From the NCBI RefSeq assembly GCF_001602375.1, contig NZ_BCNY01000015.1:372001-436000 (forward strand): a stretch of DNA of 64,000 bases. Reading direction: 5' to 3'. The stretch is from Methanoculleus horonobensis. Lineage in GTDB: Archaea > Halobacteriota > Methanomicrobia > Methanomicrobiales > Methanoculleaceae. This document shows positions 7,032-15,069 of this stretch, piece after piece; position 1 is the first letter of the stretch, and every line of letters starts with the position of its first letter. The notes below the pieces were generated by a model. That model saw only the letters and a list, made by a program, of their open reading frames with translations. It had not been told where the DNA came from and did no database searches. The position numbers were made by a program, and so were the translations under genes.

Positions 7032-8687
7032 ATGCGCATACCTGCATATATTGCCGCCCTTCTCATCACCGTCGCGGTGCTCGGGGCAGGCTGCACGGAA
7101 GAGAACCGGCCCCCTGTAGGGGAGGACGGGGAGGCAGTTCTTCTAGAGGCCGTCGCCGGGATAAACGGTGAACTCGCGTCGGTAAGAGCCTCGGCAGGCG
7201 AGAGTGCACGGGTACTCGGCGAGGCCGGGCTCACGAGCGCCGCCGGGAAGGAGGCGGTGCAGCAGGCGATGCTGAACCACCCCTATACGGAGTCGACCCT
7301 GGTGGTGACGAACGACGGCATCGTGGCCATGGCCGTGCCCGATAACTACGCCGACACGGTAGAGAGCGACATCTCGTCCCACCCGGAGACCGCGCGAGCG
7401 GTGCGGGAGCAGGTGCCGCTCGTAAGCGAGGTCTTCCCGCTTAAAGAGGGATACGCCGGGGTTGCCCAGAGTCATCCCATCTTCGGGAAGGGAGGGGAGT
7501 ACCTCGGGTTCGTGAGTATCGCATACCGTCCCGACGCCCTCATCGGCCGGATGGTTGCGCCCCTGACGAACGCCACCCCGTACGATATCTGGGTGACGCA
7601 GACCGACGGGCGGGTTATCTACGACACGACGCCCGAAGAGATCGGGAAGAACCTCTTCTCAGACCCTGCATACCAGTCCCCGACCCTCCAGAGGGTCTTC
7701 TCCCGAATCGTCACCGAACCCTCGGGATCGCTCGAGTACTCGTTCTGGGACCGGAACTGGGAGCGGAACGTGACGAAGGAAGCAGTATGGGGAACCGCCG
7801 GCATCGACGGGGCGGAGTGGCGCGTCGTCGTCACCCGGAGCCCTGGTGCGGAAGAGGTGCCGACCGCAGCCGGCGAAAGGCCGCCTGTGGCGGATGCCGA
7901 CGACGAGATGAAGGCCTTTGTCGCCGAGGCGGCTCTCTATGCACGTGAGCACGGACGCACCGAAGCCATTTCCGCCTTCAACGACCCGGACGGCGATTTC
8001 GTCAGGGACGAGCTCTACATCTTCGCCTACGACATGAACGGCACCGTTCTCGCCCTCCCCTTCCAGCAGGGGTTCATCGGCACCAATCGCAGCGAGGTGC
8101 ACGACTCGAGCGGGGTTGCCTACATCGCCGGGATGAGCAGGCTTGCAGCGGAAGGCGGCGGCAGCATCTGTTATCTCTACCCGAACCCTGCGCGGGAGTA
8201 CGCCGAAGAGCTCAAACTCGGCTACGTCCTCCCCGTGGACGAGACCTGGTTCGTCGGCTCAGGAACCTACATCCCCGCGGTCGGGACTGAATTCGACACG
8301 GAGGTCAGGGAGACGCTCGTGCAGCGGGTGAAGGCTGCACGGGACTACGCGCAGGAGCACGGAAAAGAGGCGGCGTGCGCCGCGTTCAACGACCTCTCCG
8401 GCGACTTTGCCGACGGCGGAGCGTATATCTTCGCCTATAGAACGGATGGAATGACACTCGCCCTCCCGTACCAGCCGGAATACATCGGGGAGAACCGTTT
8501 CGACCTCGAAGACCGGTACGGTGTCCGGGTGATCCTGCTCGAGACCGTCGCCGCAGAGAGCGGAGGCGGGTTCGTCTATATCACCTACTATAACCCCGAG
8601 ACCGGGCTCGACGAGTTGAAACTCTGCTACGTGGCCCCGGTTGACGAAGAGTGGTTCGTCGGCTCGGGCGTATACGCCGGGGCGTAA
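7032..8687 (+). CDS. Extracytoplasmic Cache-domain lipoprotein
   Basis: A 551-residue protein with a lipoprotein signal: hydrophobic residues 4-17, then VLGAGC with Cys19 as the probable lipid attachment site. Residues about 35-275 form a double-Cache-like sensor (YDIWVTQTDGRVIYDT near the middle). Two homologous Cache repeats follow, at about 290-410 and 425-550. Each has AREHG/AQEHG, AFNDxxGDF, YIFAYxxxG, LALPxQ and WFVGSGxY. There is no transmembrane signalling module, so this is an exported ligand-binding protein rather than a receptor. A TATA box sits 24-33 bp upstream. It is transcribed alone. Confidence 0.78.
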   Translation: MRIPAYIAALLITVAVLGAGCTEENRPPVGEDGEAVLLEAVAGINGELASVRASAGESARVLGEAGLTSAAGKEAVQQAMLNHPYTESTLVVTNDGIVAMAVPDNYADTVESDISSHPETARAVREQVPLVSEVFPLKEGYAGVAQSHPIFGKGGEYLGFVSIAYRPDALIGRMVAPLTNATPYDIWVTQTDGRVIYDTTPEEIGKNLFSDPAYQSPTLQRVFSRIVTEPSGSLEYSFWDRNWERNVTKEAVWGTAGIDGAEWRVVVTRSPGAEEVPTAAGERPPVADADDEMKAFVAEAALYAREHGRTEAISAFNDPDGDFVRDELYIFAYDMNGTVLALPFQQGFIGTNRSEVHDSSGVAYIAGMSRLAAEGGGSICYLYPNPAREYAEELKLGYVLPVDETWFVGSGTYIPAVGTEFDTEVRETLVQRVKAARDYAQEHGKEAACAAFNDLSGDFADGGAYIFAYRTDGMTLALPYQPEYIGENRFDLEDRYGVRVILLETVAAESGGGFVYITYYNPETGLDELKLCYVAPVDEEWFVGSGVYAGA

Positions 8688-8711
8688 CCGGAACCTTCCT
8701 TTTTTTATCGC

Positions 8712-9449
8712 CTAATAAAACCCGGGCACCAGAACGTAGAGCGCCCAGCCCATGTGCTCGCGGCCGTAGCCGAAGTACTCGTCCTGGATGCGATGGAGGT
8801 AATCGACCATGAAGTCGCGGTCGGGGTGACCGGGGTGCTCGCCGAGCCAGGAGAGGATCGACTGCCAGATCCCCGACTCGTAGCGATCCCAGTCGTCCGC
8901 GCTCGACCGGACGACGGCGGCGACGTCGAGCCCGGCATCCCGCACAATACCCAGGATCTCGTACTCGGTCGGGATCTCGGGCCACTCCCGGGCAAAATCA
9001 GGTGGGACGCGGCTGGATTGCCAGTAACGGTCGCCGATAACGATGGTTCCCTCGTCGTGAACCAGGTCGAGGAGAGCGTCGAGCGTCGCCGAAAACCCGC
9101 CCCGGATATGGGACGCACCGATCGAGGCGGCACGGTCGAACGGTTCGTCGGGGACGTAACTACGGGCATCCATGCACCGGACACGGAGCCGGTCGTGAAG
9201 CCCCGCAGCCCGGAACGTCTCCTCCGCCCGCCGGCAGGCATCCTCCCGGGCCTCGATCCCGAGGCCGGATATCCCGTACTCGCGCCCCCAGAGAGCAAGG
9301 ATCGTACCGTTCCCGCACCCGACCTCCACGACGCGGGAGCCTTCCTTGAGCCCCGCAGCCCGGCCGGCGGCGAGCACCTTCTCCGGGGTAGTCGGGTTCA
9401 TGATCGCGAGCGTTCCCTGGGTTATACTGACGAGTTCGTTCTGCTCCAT
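8712..9449 (-). CDS. Class I SAM-dependent methyltransferase
   Basis: A 245-residue protein with the Rossmann motif I VVEVGCGNGTILAL (about 40-53), the acidic end of motif II in GLGIEARED, and motif post-I RVRCMDARSY. The central DRAASIGASHIRGG stretch and the later DRYWQSSRVPPDF fit small-molecule methyltransferases of the SmtA/UbiE type. The substrate is unknown. The gene converges on the Cache lipoprotein gene and is divergent from the HTH-PAS gene; nothing in the context names a pathway. Confidence 0.8.
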   Translation of the reverse strand: MEQNELVSITQGTLAIMNPTTPEKVLAAGRAAGLKEGSRVVEVGCGNGTILALWGREYGISGLGIEAREDACRRAEETFRAAGLHDRLRVRCMDARSYVPDEPFDRAASIGASHIRGGFSATLDALLDLVHDEGTIVIGDRYWQSSRVPPDFAREWPEIPTEYEILGIVRDAGLDVAAVVRSSADDWDRYESGIWQSILSWLGEHPGHPDRDFMVDYLHRIQDEYFGYGREHMGWALYVLVPGFY

Positions 9450-9573
9450 CTTCGGGGGTCCTCCGGGCGCCTGGCCTGTCGTACAGGGTATGCACTCCCC
9501 GCTTAAATCCCTGCACCCCCAACGGAGGTGCCCAACCCGCCAGCGAGGAGTCCGCTATCAGGAGCATAACCAT

Positions 9574-9591
9574 ATATGCCAGACGGCATAT
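9574..9591. promoter_or_regulatory. Palindrome overlapping the TATA region of the HTH-PAS gene
   Basis: Arms ATATGCC (9574-9580) and GGCATAT (9585-9591) are separated by AGAC. The left arm overlaps the TATA-like CATATATG, and the ATG of the regulator is 17 bp downstream. A repressor bound here would block TBP/TFB. Autoregulation by the adjacent HTH-PAS protein is the simplest idea. Confidence 0.5.
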
Positions 9592-9607
9592 CACGCACCG
9601 AGACGGT

Positions 9608-11479
9608 ATGCAGCCGGAGCGGGATATCCCCGGGAGAGTCCTGCGGACTCTCAGGTTCCGGCCGAAGGGCATGACGATCACCGAGATCGCGAAGGCCCTC
9701 GGAGCAAACCGGAACTCGGTCTCGAAACATCTCGAGGTGATGCAGGCGGCGGGCCAGGTCGAGGCACGGCTCGTCGGCAACGCCAAGGTCTATTCCATCG
9801 CGCAACGCGTGCCACTCTCGGCGTTCCTCTGCTTCACGAAGAACCTGATCCTGGTCATCGACGCCGACCTCACGATCGTCCAGGCGAACGACCAGTGCCT
9901 CAGGCGTTTCGGGCGTGCTAAAGACGAGATCATCGGGCAGAACATTCACGAGATGACGCTTCCCGTCGTCTCATCCCCCGAAGCCCTCGCCGTCGTCGAG
10001 GGGCTCGAGCGGGAGCAGGTGATCGCCGACATCTCCCACCGGCGGGACGACGGTGGGGTGGTCTTCTACCAGATGCAGGCGATCCCGACGACATTCGAGG
10101 ACGGGGAGAAGGGCTGCACGATCGTGCTCGAGGATATCACCGAGCGGAAGCAGTACCTCCGGAACACATCGTTCCTCGCGCGGACGGCGATCGACCTCGT
10201 CGATCTGCAACCGGTGGAGGACATCTACCGGTACATCATCGACGGGCTTGCGGAACTCGCGCCGGGAGCGTTTGCTTACTTCTTCTCCTACGATGAGGCC
10301 GACCGGCATTTCGTCATCCGGCCGGTCGCGGGCGGGGGATTCCGGGAAGGGCTCACGGAACTCCTGGGACGGGACCCCGTCGGCCTGGCGCTCCCGATCA
10401 TCCGGATCTTCGACGCCCCCTATCACCAGACTCCCCTCTCAATGCGTGGCCTCCAGGAGTTCGTCCTCCGCCCCGAGCCGTCATCGTGGTCGCTCTACGA
10501 TCTCTGTTTCAGGGGGATCCCAAAAGAGGTCTGCGAGGCAATCCTCACCAGGTTCGATATCGCGAAGCTCTGTGTCATGGGGCTGGTCTGGCAGGAGGAG
10601 ATCTTCGGGATGGCCGGGATCTTCCTCCCCCCGGGAAGGGATCTTGAGAACCGCGAGACGATCGAGTCGTTCATCCGGCAGGCCTCGATCGCCCTCGCCC
10701 GGCGGCAGACCGCCGAGCGGCTCAAGAGAAGCGAGGCCCGATTCCGGGGGATGGTCGACTCGTCACCCTTCGGGGTCGCGCTCATCGACCGCGAAAGGCG
10801 ATTTCTCTACGTCAACCGGAGGTTCGTGGAGATCTTCGGCTACGGCCCGGACGAGATGCCCACGGTCACGGAATGGACCCGGCTGATCTTTCCGGATGAA
10901 GAAGCCCGGCAGGAGGCACTCGGTGCCTGGCGATCGGATCTCGAACGGTCGGTTCCGGGCCAGGTCAGGCCCCGGACGTTCACCGTCCGGTGCCGGGACG
11001 GGTCGAGGAAGACAGTTCTTTCCCGCACCGTCACCCTCTGCGACGGGACAGAGTACTCGACCTGCGAGGATATCACCGAAGAGACGCGGGCCTACCACCT
11101 CCTCGTCGCGGATATCGCCGACCTTCGGCGGCGGGAGCAGGAACTTCTCATCAAGGACCGGGCGATAGCCTCCACCCGGCGGGCGGTCGCCCTCCTCGAC
11201 CCGGGTGGGGTGGTGACCTACGCAAACGACGCCTTCCTGACCCTCTGGGGTTACCCGAACCCTAAAGAAGTTCAGGAATCGCATTTCTCCCGGTTCTGGG
11301 AGCGCCCGGATGAGATCAAGGGCATCATCCAGACAGTCATCGACGGCGGATTCTGGCACGGGGAGGTTGCCGGCCTCCGAAACGGCGGCGAGAAGTTCCA
11401 GGCGGACCTCCTCGGGACGCCGATCGTGGCCGAGGAGGGCAGGGTGATCGGGATGATGGCGGCAGTCACTGCCCGGTAG
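9608..11479 (+). CDS. HTH-PAS-GAF-PAS-PAS sensor-regulator
   Basis: A 623-residue soluble protein. An N-terminal winged HTH (about 1-68) contains MTITEIAKALGANRNSVSKH. A PAS domain follows (about 75-185, ending IVLEDITERK), then a GAF-like region (about 190-365), then two PAS domains (about 375-490 and 505-623) with YVNRRFVEIFGY and YANDAFLTLWGY. No kinase or receiver domain is present. It is the paralogue of the minus-strand gene at 366-2042 and probably regulates transcription directly in response to redox or small ligands. A palindrome lies on its promoter. Confidence 0.8.
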   Translation: MQPERDIPGRVLRTLRFRPKGMTITEIAKALGANRNSVSKHLEVMQAAGQVEARLVGNAKVYSIAQRVPLSAFLCFTKNLILVIDADLTIVQANDQCLRRFGRAKDEIIGQNIHEMTLPVVSSPEALAVVEGLEREQVIADISHRRDDGGVVFYQMQAIPTTFEDGEKGCTIVLEDITERKQYLRNTSFLARTAIDLVDLQPVEDIYRYIIDGLAELAPGAFAYFFSYDEADRHFVIRPVAGGGFREGLTELLGRDPVGLALPIIRIFDAPYHQTPLSMRGLQEFVLRPEPSSWSLYDLCFRGIPKEVCEAILTRFDIAKLCVMGLVWQEEIFGMAGIFLPPGRDLENRETIESFIRQASIALARRQTAERLKRSEARFRGMVDSSPFGVALIDRERRFLYVNRRFVEIFGYGPDEMPTVTEWTRLIFPDEEARQEALGAWRSDLERSVPGQVRPRTFTVRCRDGSRKTVLSRTVTLCDGTEYSTCEDITEETRAYHLLVADIADLRRREQELLIKDRAIASTRRAVALLDPGGVVTYANDAFLTLWGYPNPKEVQESHFSRFWERPDEIKGIIQTVIDGGFWHGEVAGLRNGGEKFQADLLGTPIVAEEGRVIGMMAAVTAR

Positions 11480-11485
11480 GGCAGT
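11468..11485. terminator. Hairpin at the 3' end of the HTH-PAS gene
   Basis: Perfect 7-bp arms ACTGCCC (11468-11474) and GGGCAGT (11479-11485) with a GGTA loop span the TAG stop. AATTTGAG follows. This is a plausible 3'-end hairpin, but there is no proof that it terminates transcription. Confidence 0.4.
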
Positions 11486-11514
11486 AATTTGAGAAAACGC
11501 GAAACTTTTCGATG

Positions 11515-11910
11515 GCGACGGGCCGAAGGGCCGGAGCGCGAGCACCGCCAGGTGTGAGGGGCGACGGGCCGAAGGGCCGGAGCGCGAGCACCGCCAGGTG
11601 TGAGGGGCGACGGGCCGAAGGGCCGGAGCGCGAGCACCGCCAGGTGTGAGGGGCGACGGGCCGAAGGGCCGGAGCGCGAGCACCGCCAGGTGTGAGGGGC
11701 GACGGGCCGAAGGGCCGGAGCGCGAGCACCGCCAGGTGTGAGGGGCGACGGGCCGAAGGGCCGGAGCGCGAGCACCGCCAGGTGTGAGGGGCGACGGGCC
11801 GAAGGGCCGGAGCGCGAGCACCGCCAGGTGTGAGGGGCGACGGGCCGAAGGGCCGGAGCGCGAGCACCGCCAGGTGTGAGGGGCGACGGGCCGAAGGGCC
11901 GGAGCGCGAG
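11515..11910. repeat. 46-bp tandem repeat array, eight full copies plus a partial ninth
   Basis: The unit begins GCGACGGGCCGAAGGGCCGG and is 46 bp long. Copies follow with no spacer at 11515, 11561, 11607, 11653, 11699, 11745, 11791 and 11837; a 28-bp partial copy covers 11883-11910. The copies appear identical. The unit contains GGCC-GAAG-GGCC, which can fold as a short stem. Since 46 is not a multiple of 3, all frames cycle through one 46-residue pattern, producing long but spurious open frames. The following 50 bp hold a diverged echo (GGAGCGCGAGCACTGTC). Confidence 0.95.
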
Positions 11911-12077
11911 AAGACCGAGGGTCTTCGAGGACAGGAGCGCGAGCACTGTCACGGCCATCCCCGAGGGTATAAGAACCTATGCCCGGCAGTACAGATCCAC
12001 AGTACCGCACGACGATTCTGGTTCGTAAAGGCTTATTGTACCCCCGGGCATCCCCCTTCTTGCCAGGAGGTGAGGAG

Positions 12078-12578
12078 ATGCAGAAGACCATAGAAAGGAG
12101 AGAGGTACAGGAGGAGGACAACATGGAGATCCGGGCGCTGATGCACGCCATGCTCAACGGCGACACCTACACCAGCCTGCAGGCGATCGGTGCCCTCGGG
12201 GCCATGGGAGCACCGGCGGTCGGGCCGCTGGTGCGGACGCTGCTTGCCGTCGACAGCGATGCACGGTGGAGCGTGGCGATGGCGCTCGCCCGGGCCGGAA
12301 CCGAAGCGGTGGAGCCGCTCGTCGGGGTCGTGCTCGTCGCGGACGACGAGATCAAGAACCCGGCGATCTGGGCGCTTGCTGAGATCGGCGACCCGAGAGC
12401 GGTCGAACCGCTTGTCGGCACCCTCAGGACAAGCCAATCCGAGTGCTGCCGCGCCCTGACCGCCGCGGCCCTGCTGAAACTCGGCGACCCCGTGGGGATT
12501 GCCGAGGTGGAGAAGGAGTTCGAGCAGTCGGGCGAGGGGTTCAGAGGCCTTGCCATGGAGGCCTTCGAGGGGACGTGA
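12078..12578 (+). CDS. HEAT-repeat protein
   Basis: A 166-residue protein from ATG 12078, which has a strong Shine-Dalgarno GGAGGTGA at 12067-12074. Helical repeats match PBS-lyase/HEAT units: ALGAMGAPAVGPLVRTLL, ALARAGTEAVEPLVGVVL, ALAEIGDPRAVEPLVGTL and a final LKLGDPVGIAEVEKEF. Such short HEAT proteins are protein-protein scaffolds; no partner is suggested by context. The 46-bp repeat array ends about 170 bp upstream. Confidence 0.85.
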   Translation: MQKTIERREVQEEDNMEIRALMHAMLNGDTYTSLQAIGALGAMGAPAVGPLVRTLLAVDSDARWSVAMALARAGTEAVEPLVGVVLVADDEIKNPAIWALAEIGDPRAVEPLVGTLRTSQSECCRALTAAALLKLGDPVGIAEVEKEFEQSGEGFRGLAMEAFEGT

Positions 12579-12665
12579 AGTTCCCCTCCGGGCACCTCTT
12601 TTTAGCCGGCTTCCGAGCGGCATTGATGGGTAACTTCTAATAGAGCCCGCAAACAAGAGATCAGT

Positions 12666-13331
12666 ATGCAAGGGCGCCATATCCTCGTCCTGATCCTGCT
12701 TATAGGCGCCGTCATCGCCGGAGGCTGCACGGCCGAGGGGGACACCATAGACGCGCAGCCGGTCTCCCAGACACCCGCGCCGACGGAGATGCAGGCGGTG
12801 GGCGGGAACCAGCCGGCCCCGACGCCCCACGTGCCCCCTCGCGGGAAGGATCAGCCGCAGAGCGTGGGGTTCGTCGACCCCGCGGCCTATCACCTCTCGA
12901 TGACCCCGACGCCCACGGCGACGATGATGAGACCGCCAAACGACATCCGCGTCTCCGAGAAGATGGTGGAGTATGCGGCGGTATCCTGCGACGACGGCCT
13001 TTACGGGCGCCGCGTTCTGACCACCGAGGTCTACCATATCCCGTTCCCTTACTGGGCGGTCACCGTGAGCGCAACGGCGGGAACCGACTACCCCTGGCTC
13101 GTAGTGGAGATCCGCGATCCCGATGACCCGAACCGGCTCGTCGAGGAGATTCGATACTTCCGGGGCGATATACTCGAGGTCGAGAGCAACGCTACAACCA
13201 GCAACTCCGTAGAAAAGGATAAGACGTTCCTCATCCGGGAAGGGTATGACAACTACTACTTCGTCACCCGTTCGGAGTCGCTGGAATCCTTTAAGATCAC
13301 CATCTCCGTCCCGGAGAAGTACCTCGTCTAG
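12666..13331 (+). CDS. Secreted lipoprotein of unknown function
   Basis: A 221-residue protein. The N-terminus is a lipoprotein signal (hydrophobic 6-19, then VIAGGC with Cys at about 21). A Pro/Thr-rich linker (about 30-90) follows, as is common in archaeal surface proteins. The C-terminal domain (about 95-221) is beta-rich, with YWAVTVSATAGTDYPWLVVEIRDPDDPNRLVEEI and FKITISVPEKYLV. No catalytic motif is visible. Its stop overlaps the convergent gene at 13328 by 4 bp. Confidence 0.7.
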   Translation: MQGRHILVLILLIGAVIAGGCTAEGDTIDAQPVSQTPAPTEMQAVGGNQPAPTPHVPPRGKDQPQSVGFVDPAAYHLSMTPTPTATMMRPPNDIRVSEKMVEYAAVSCDDGLYGRRVLTTEVYHIPFPYWAVTVSATAGTDYPWLVVEIRDPDDPNRLVEEIRYFRGDILEVESNATTSNSVEKDKTFLIREGYDNYYFVTRSESLESFKITISVPEKYLV

Positions 13332-13939
13332 GCGGGAGGAACTTCCGTCCCCTCTTCTGCGGCGCGGAGCTCGCGATCGTAATCCGCGATCGCGGCGGCG
13401 TACTCCCGCCACGCCTTGTCCGCTTCTGCGAGATTCCGGTTTGCGGCACCGTAATCGCGCATATCGTAGGCGCCCGCGGCCGACGACCAGTACGTGAACG
13501 CACGGTTCAGGTTGTCGAGTGCCCGGAGATAGGTCGACTGCGCTCCGGTGTAGGCCTCCGGGACGGCATCTGCCGCGACGATCTGGCGATGGTAGGCCGT
13601 AACGTCTCTGCCGTACCTCGCGACTGCCGCAAACTCCCGGGCATGAGCGTCGCATTCGGCAACCGAGAGGTCGTCTATGGAGGTGCGCATATACGAGGCG
13701 GTCTTTCCGTAGACCCGGAAGAGATCGGCCTCCGATGCCGAGATGTGGCTGCGGAACGCCGCAATCTGTTGATCCTCCAGGTAATCCATAACAAGCATCC
13801 CCCCGACCAGCAGAACAACCATCGCGGCAACCGCCGCCCCGGCAGCGGTGAGGGCCTTCCTCCGATCGACGGCCAGTTTCGGCAGTTTCGGGATCTTCAG
13901 GCCGCCGGACGGTTCGGGGGTATCGGGATTCATGTCCAT
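13328..13939 (-). CDS. Membrane-anchored helical protein of unknown function
   Basis: A 203-residue protein from ATG 13939, which overlaps the TGA of the upstream transglutaminase-like gene (translational coupling). It has a Pro-rich N-terminus, one transmembrane helix (about 28-50, ALTAAGAAVAAMVVLLVGGMLV), then a long alpha-helical region rich in Ala, Tyr and Asp, such as DDLSVAECDAHAREFAAVAR and TYWSSAAGAYDMRDYGAANR. It may work with the transglutaminase-like protein at the membrane. No family is recognised. Confidence 0.65.
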   Translation of the reverse strand: MDMNPDTPEPSGGLKIPKLPKLAVDRRKALTAAGAAVAAMVVLLVGGMLVMDYLEDQQIAAFRSHISASEADLFRVYGKTASYMRTSIDDLSVAECDAHAREFAAVARYGRDVTAYHRQIVAADAVPEAYTGAQSTYLRALDNLNRAFTYWSSAAGAYDMRDYGAANRNLAEADKAWREYAAAIADYDRELRAAEEGTEVPPA

Positions 13940-14898
13940 CACACCCCATTCGCCGGCAGGCGGGCGGGAGAGATCCGGTACTCCCCCGGCCTGGGGACGT
14001 AGCGGAGCGGGACGATCTCCGGGGTCTCCGACTGCACGCTCGGGAGACCCGTGCCGGCGGCGTCCCCGATGGCGAGCGGTCTTCCCCAGATCGCCGTGGA
14101 GCCGACCGAGACGTTTCCCCACTCAAAATTCGTTCCCTCGACGTAGTAGTAATGCTGCCCCTCATGTGTGAAGTATCTCGGCGTGTATCTCGCGTAGCAG
14201 GGGTTGAACTCGTTCATCCGGATGCCGAGGGCCATGTGATCCGAGTATCGGAGCAGCACCGTGTCGTAGCCGAGGGCGTCGAGGAGCCCCGCCATCAGGA
14301 TGGCCGCATCCTCGCAGTCCCCCCTCCCGTCGACGAGCATCTCGACGGGGTATTTCGGATATTCGACGCCGTCCTCCAGGTACATGGCATAGCGGGGAAG
14401 GACGCCCTCGGTGTAGGAGGTCGTGTTGTCGTCCATATCGTAGGGGATCTGCTGGACGAAGAAGACGACGTTCATCAACCGGAAGTAATCCTCGTCCGGA
14501 TTGGCTGCGGGGGGCGCGATCCGGCGGGCGAGATCCGCGAGAACCGGCCGGTCGGCGTCCGCGAGTGCATACCTCCCCCAGGAGGTATAGTCGCTGAACC
14601 GCGGGGTTCCCCGGTGCGCAAGGAAGAGCGCCTCCGGAACCGTGACCTCCGTCGTCTGGACGCCGCCGTCGATCGCCGTCCAGCGGAAGTTCCGCGTGGA
14701 GACCTCGCCGTCGTCCGGGAACGGCGTTGCCGTCGGTATCGGCGCGGGCGGGATGTATGCGGGCGGACTGCCGATCGGGGCCGGATCGCGAGAGCCAAAG
14801 CCAATAGGCTCCCCGAGGAGAGCGGGTTTCACTATGAGGGCTACGACCAGGATCACGACCGCACCCGCGATGACCGGGATGACGTCCTTCCACTCCAT
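13939..14898 (-). CDS. Membrane-anchored transglutaminase-like (cysteine protease fold) protein
   Basis: A 319-residue protein with one N-terminal transmembrane helix (about 8-27), a Pro-rich linker, and a transglutaminase-core-like domain. The Cys is in LVDGRGDCEDAAILMAGLL (about residue 195) and the His in RYSDHMALGIRM. The YYYVEGTNFEWG segment would carry the third catalytic-site region. The domain faces outside by the positive-inside rule and could act as a peptidase or scaffold on surface proteins. It is the first gene of a two-gene unit with the 13328-13939 gene. Confidence 0.8.
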   Translation of the reverse strand: MEWKDVIPVIAGAVVILVVALIVKPALLGEPIGFGSRDPAPIGSPPAYIPPAPIPTATPFPDDGEVSTRNFRWTAIDGGVQTTEVTVPEALFLAHRGTPRFSDYTSWGRYALADADRPVLADLARRIAPPAANPDEDYFRLMNVVFFVQQIPYDMDDNTTSYTEGVLPRYAMYLEDGVEYPKYPVEMLVDGRGDCEDAAILMAGLLDALGYDTVLLRYSDHMALGIRMNEFNPCYARYTPRYFTHEGQHYYYVEGTNFEWGNVSVGSTAIWGRPLAIGDAAGTGLPSVQSETPEIVPLRYVPRPGEYRISPARLPANGV

Positions 14899-15069
14899 AG
14901 CAGAACCAGCAACGGCCTCCGGTAGAGGTATTTGCTATCTACCGTTAAAAAACGTTAACTGTTGTGATCAGGCCGAGGTTTGTTCCGAAACAAGTTAATA
15001 GGGGAGATTGAAGAGGGGGCGAACGGTTCCGGGCGCCACCCTGCCGGAGGAGGCGGCGTCGGTTCCGTA

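Noticed and set aside
11515-11910. CRISPR array
   Set aside because: The 46-bp units are directly adjacent with no unique spacers, and no cas genes are present in the window.
10763-12166. Long minus-strand open frame through the 46-bp array (also 11272-11958 and 11466-11867)
   Set aside because: Because the unit length is not a multiple of 3, stops are absent in these frames by chance and the translation is a 46-residue repeat; it also runs antisense through the regulator gene.
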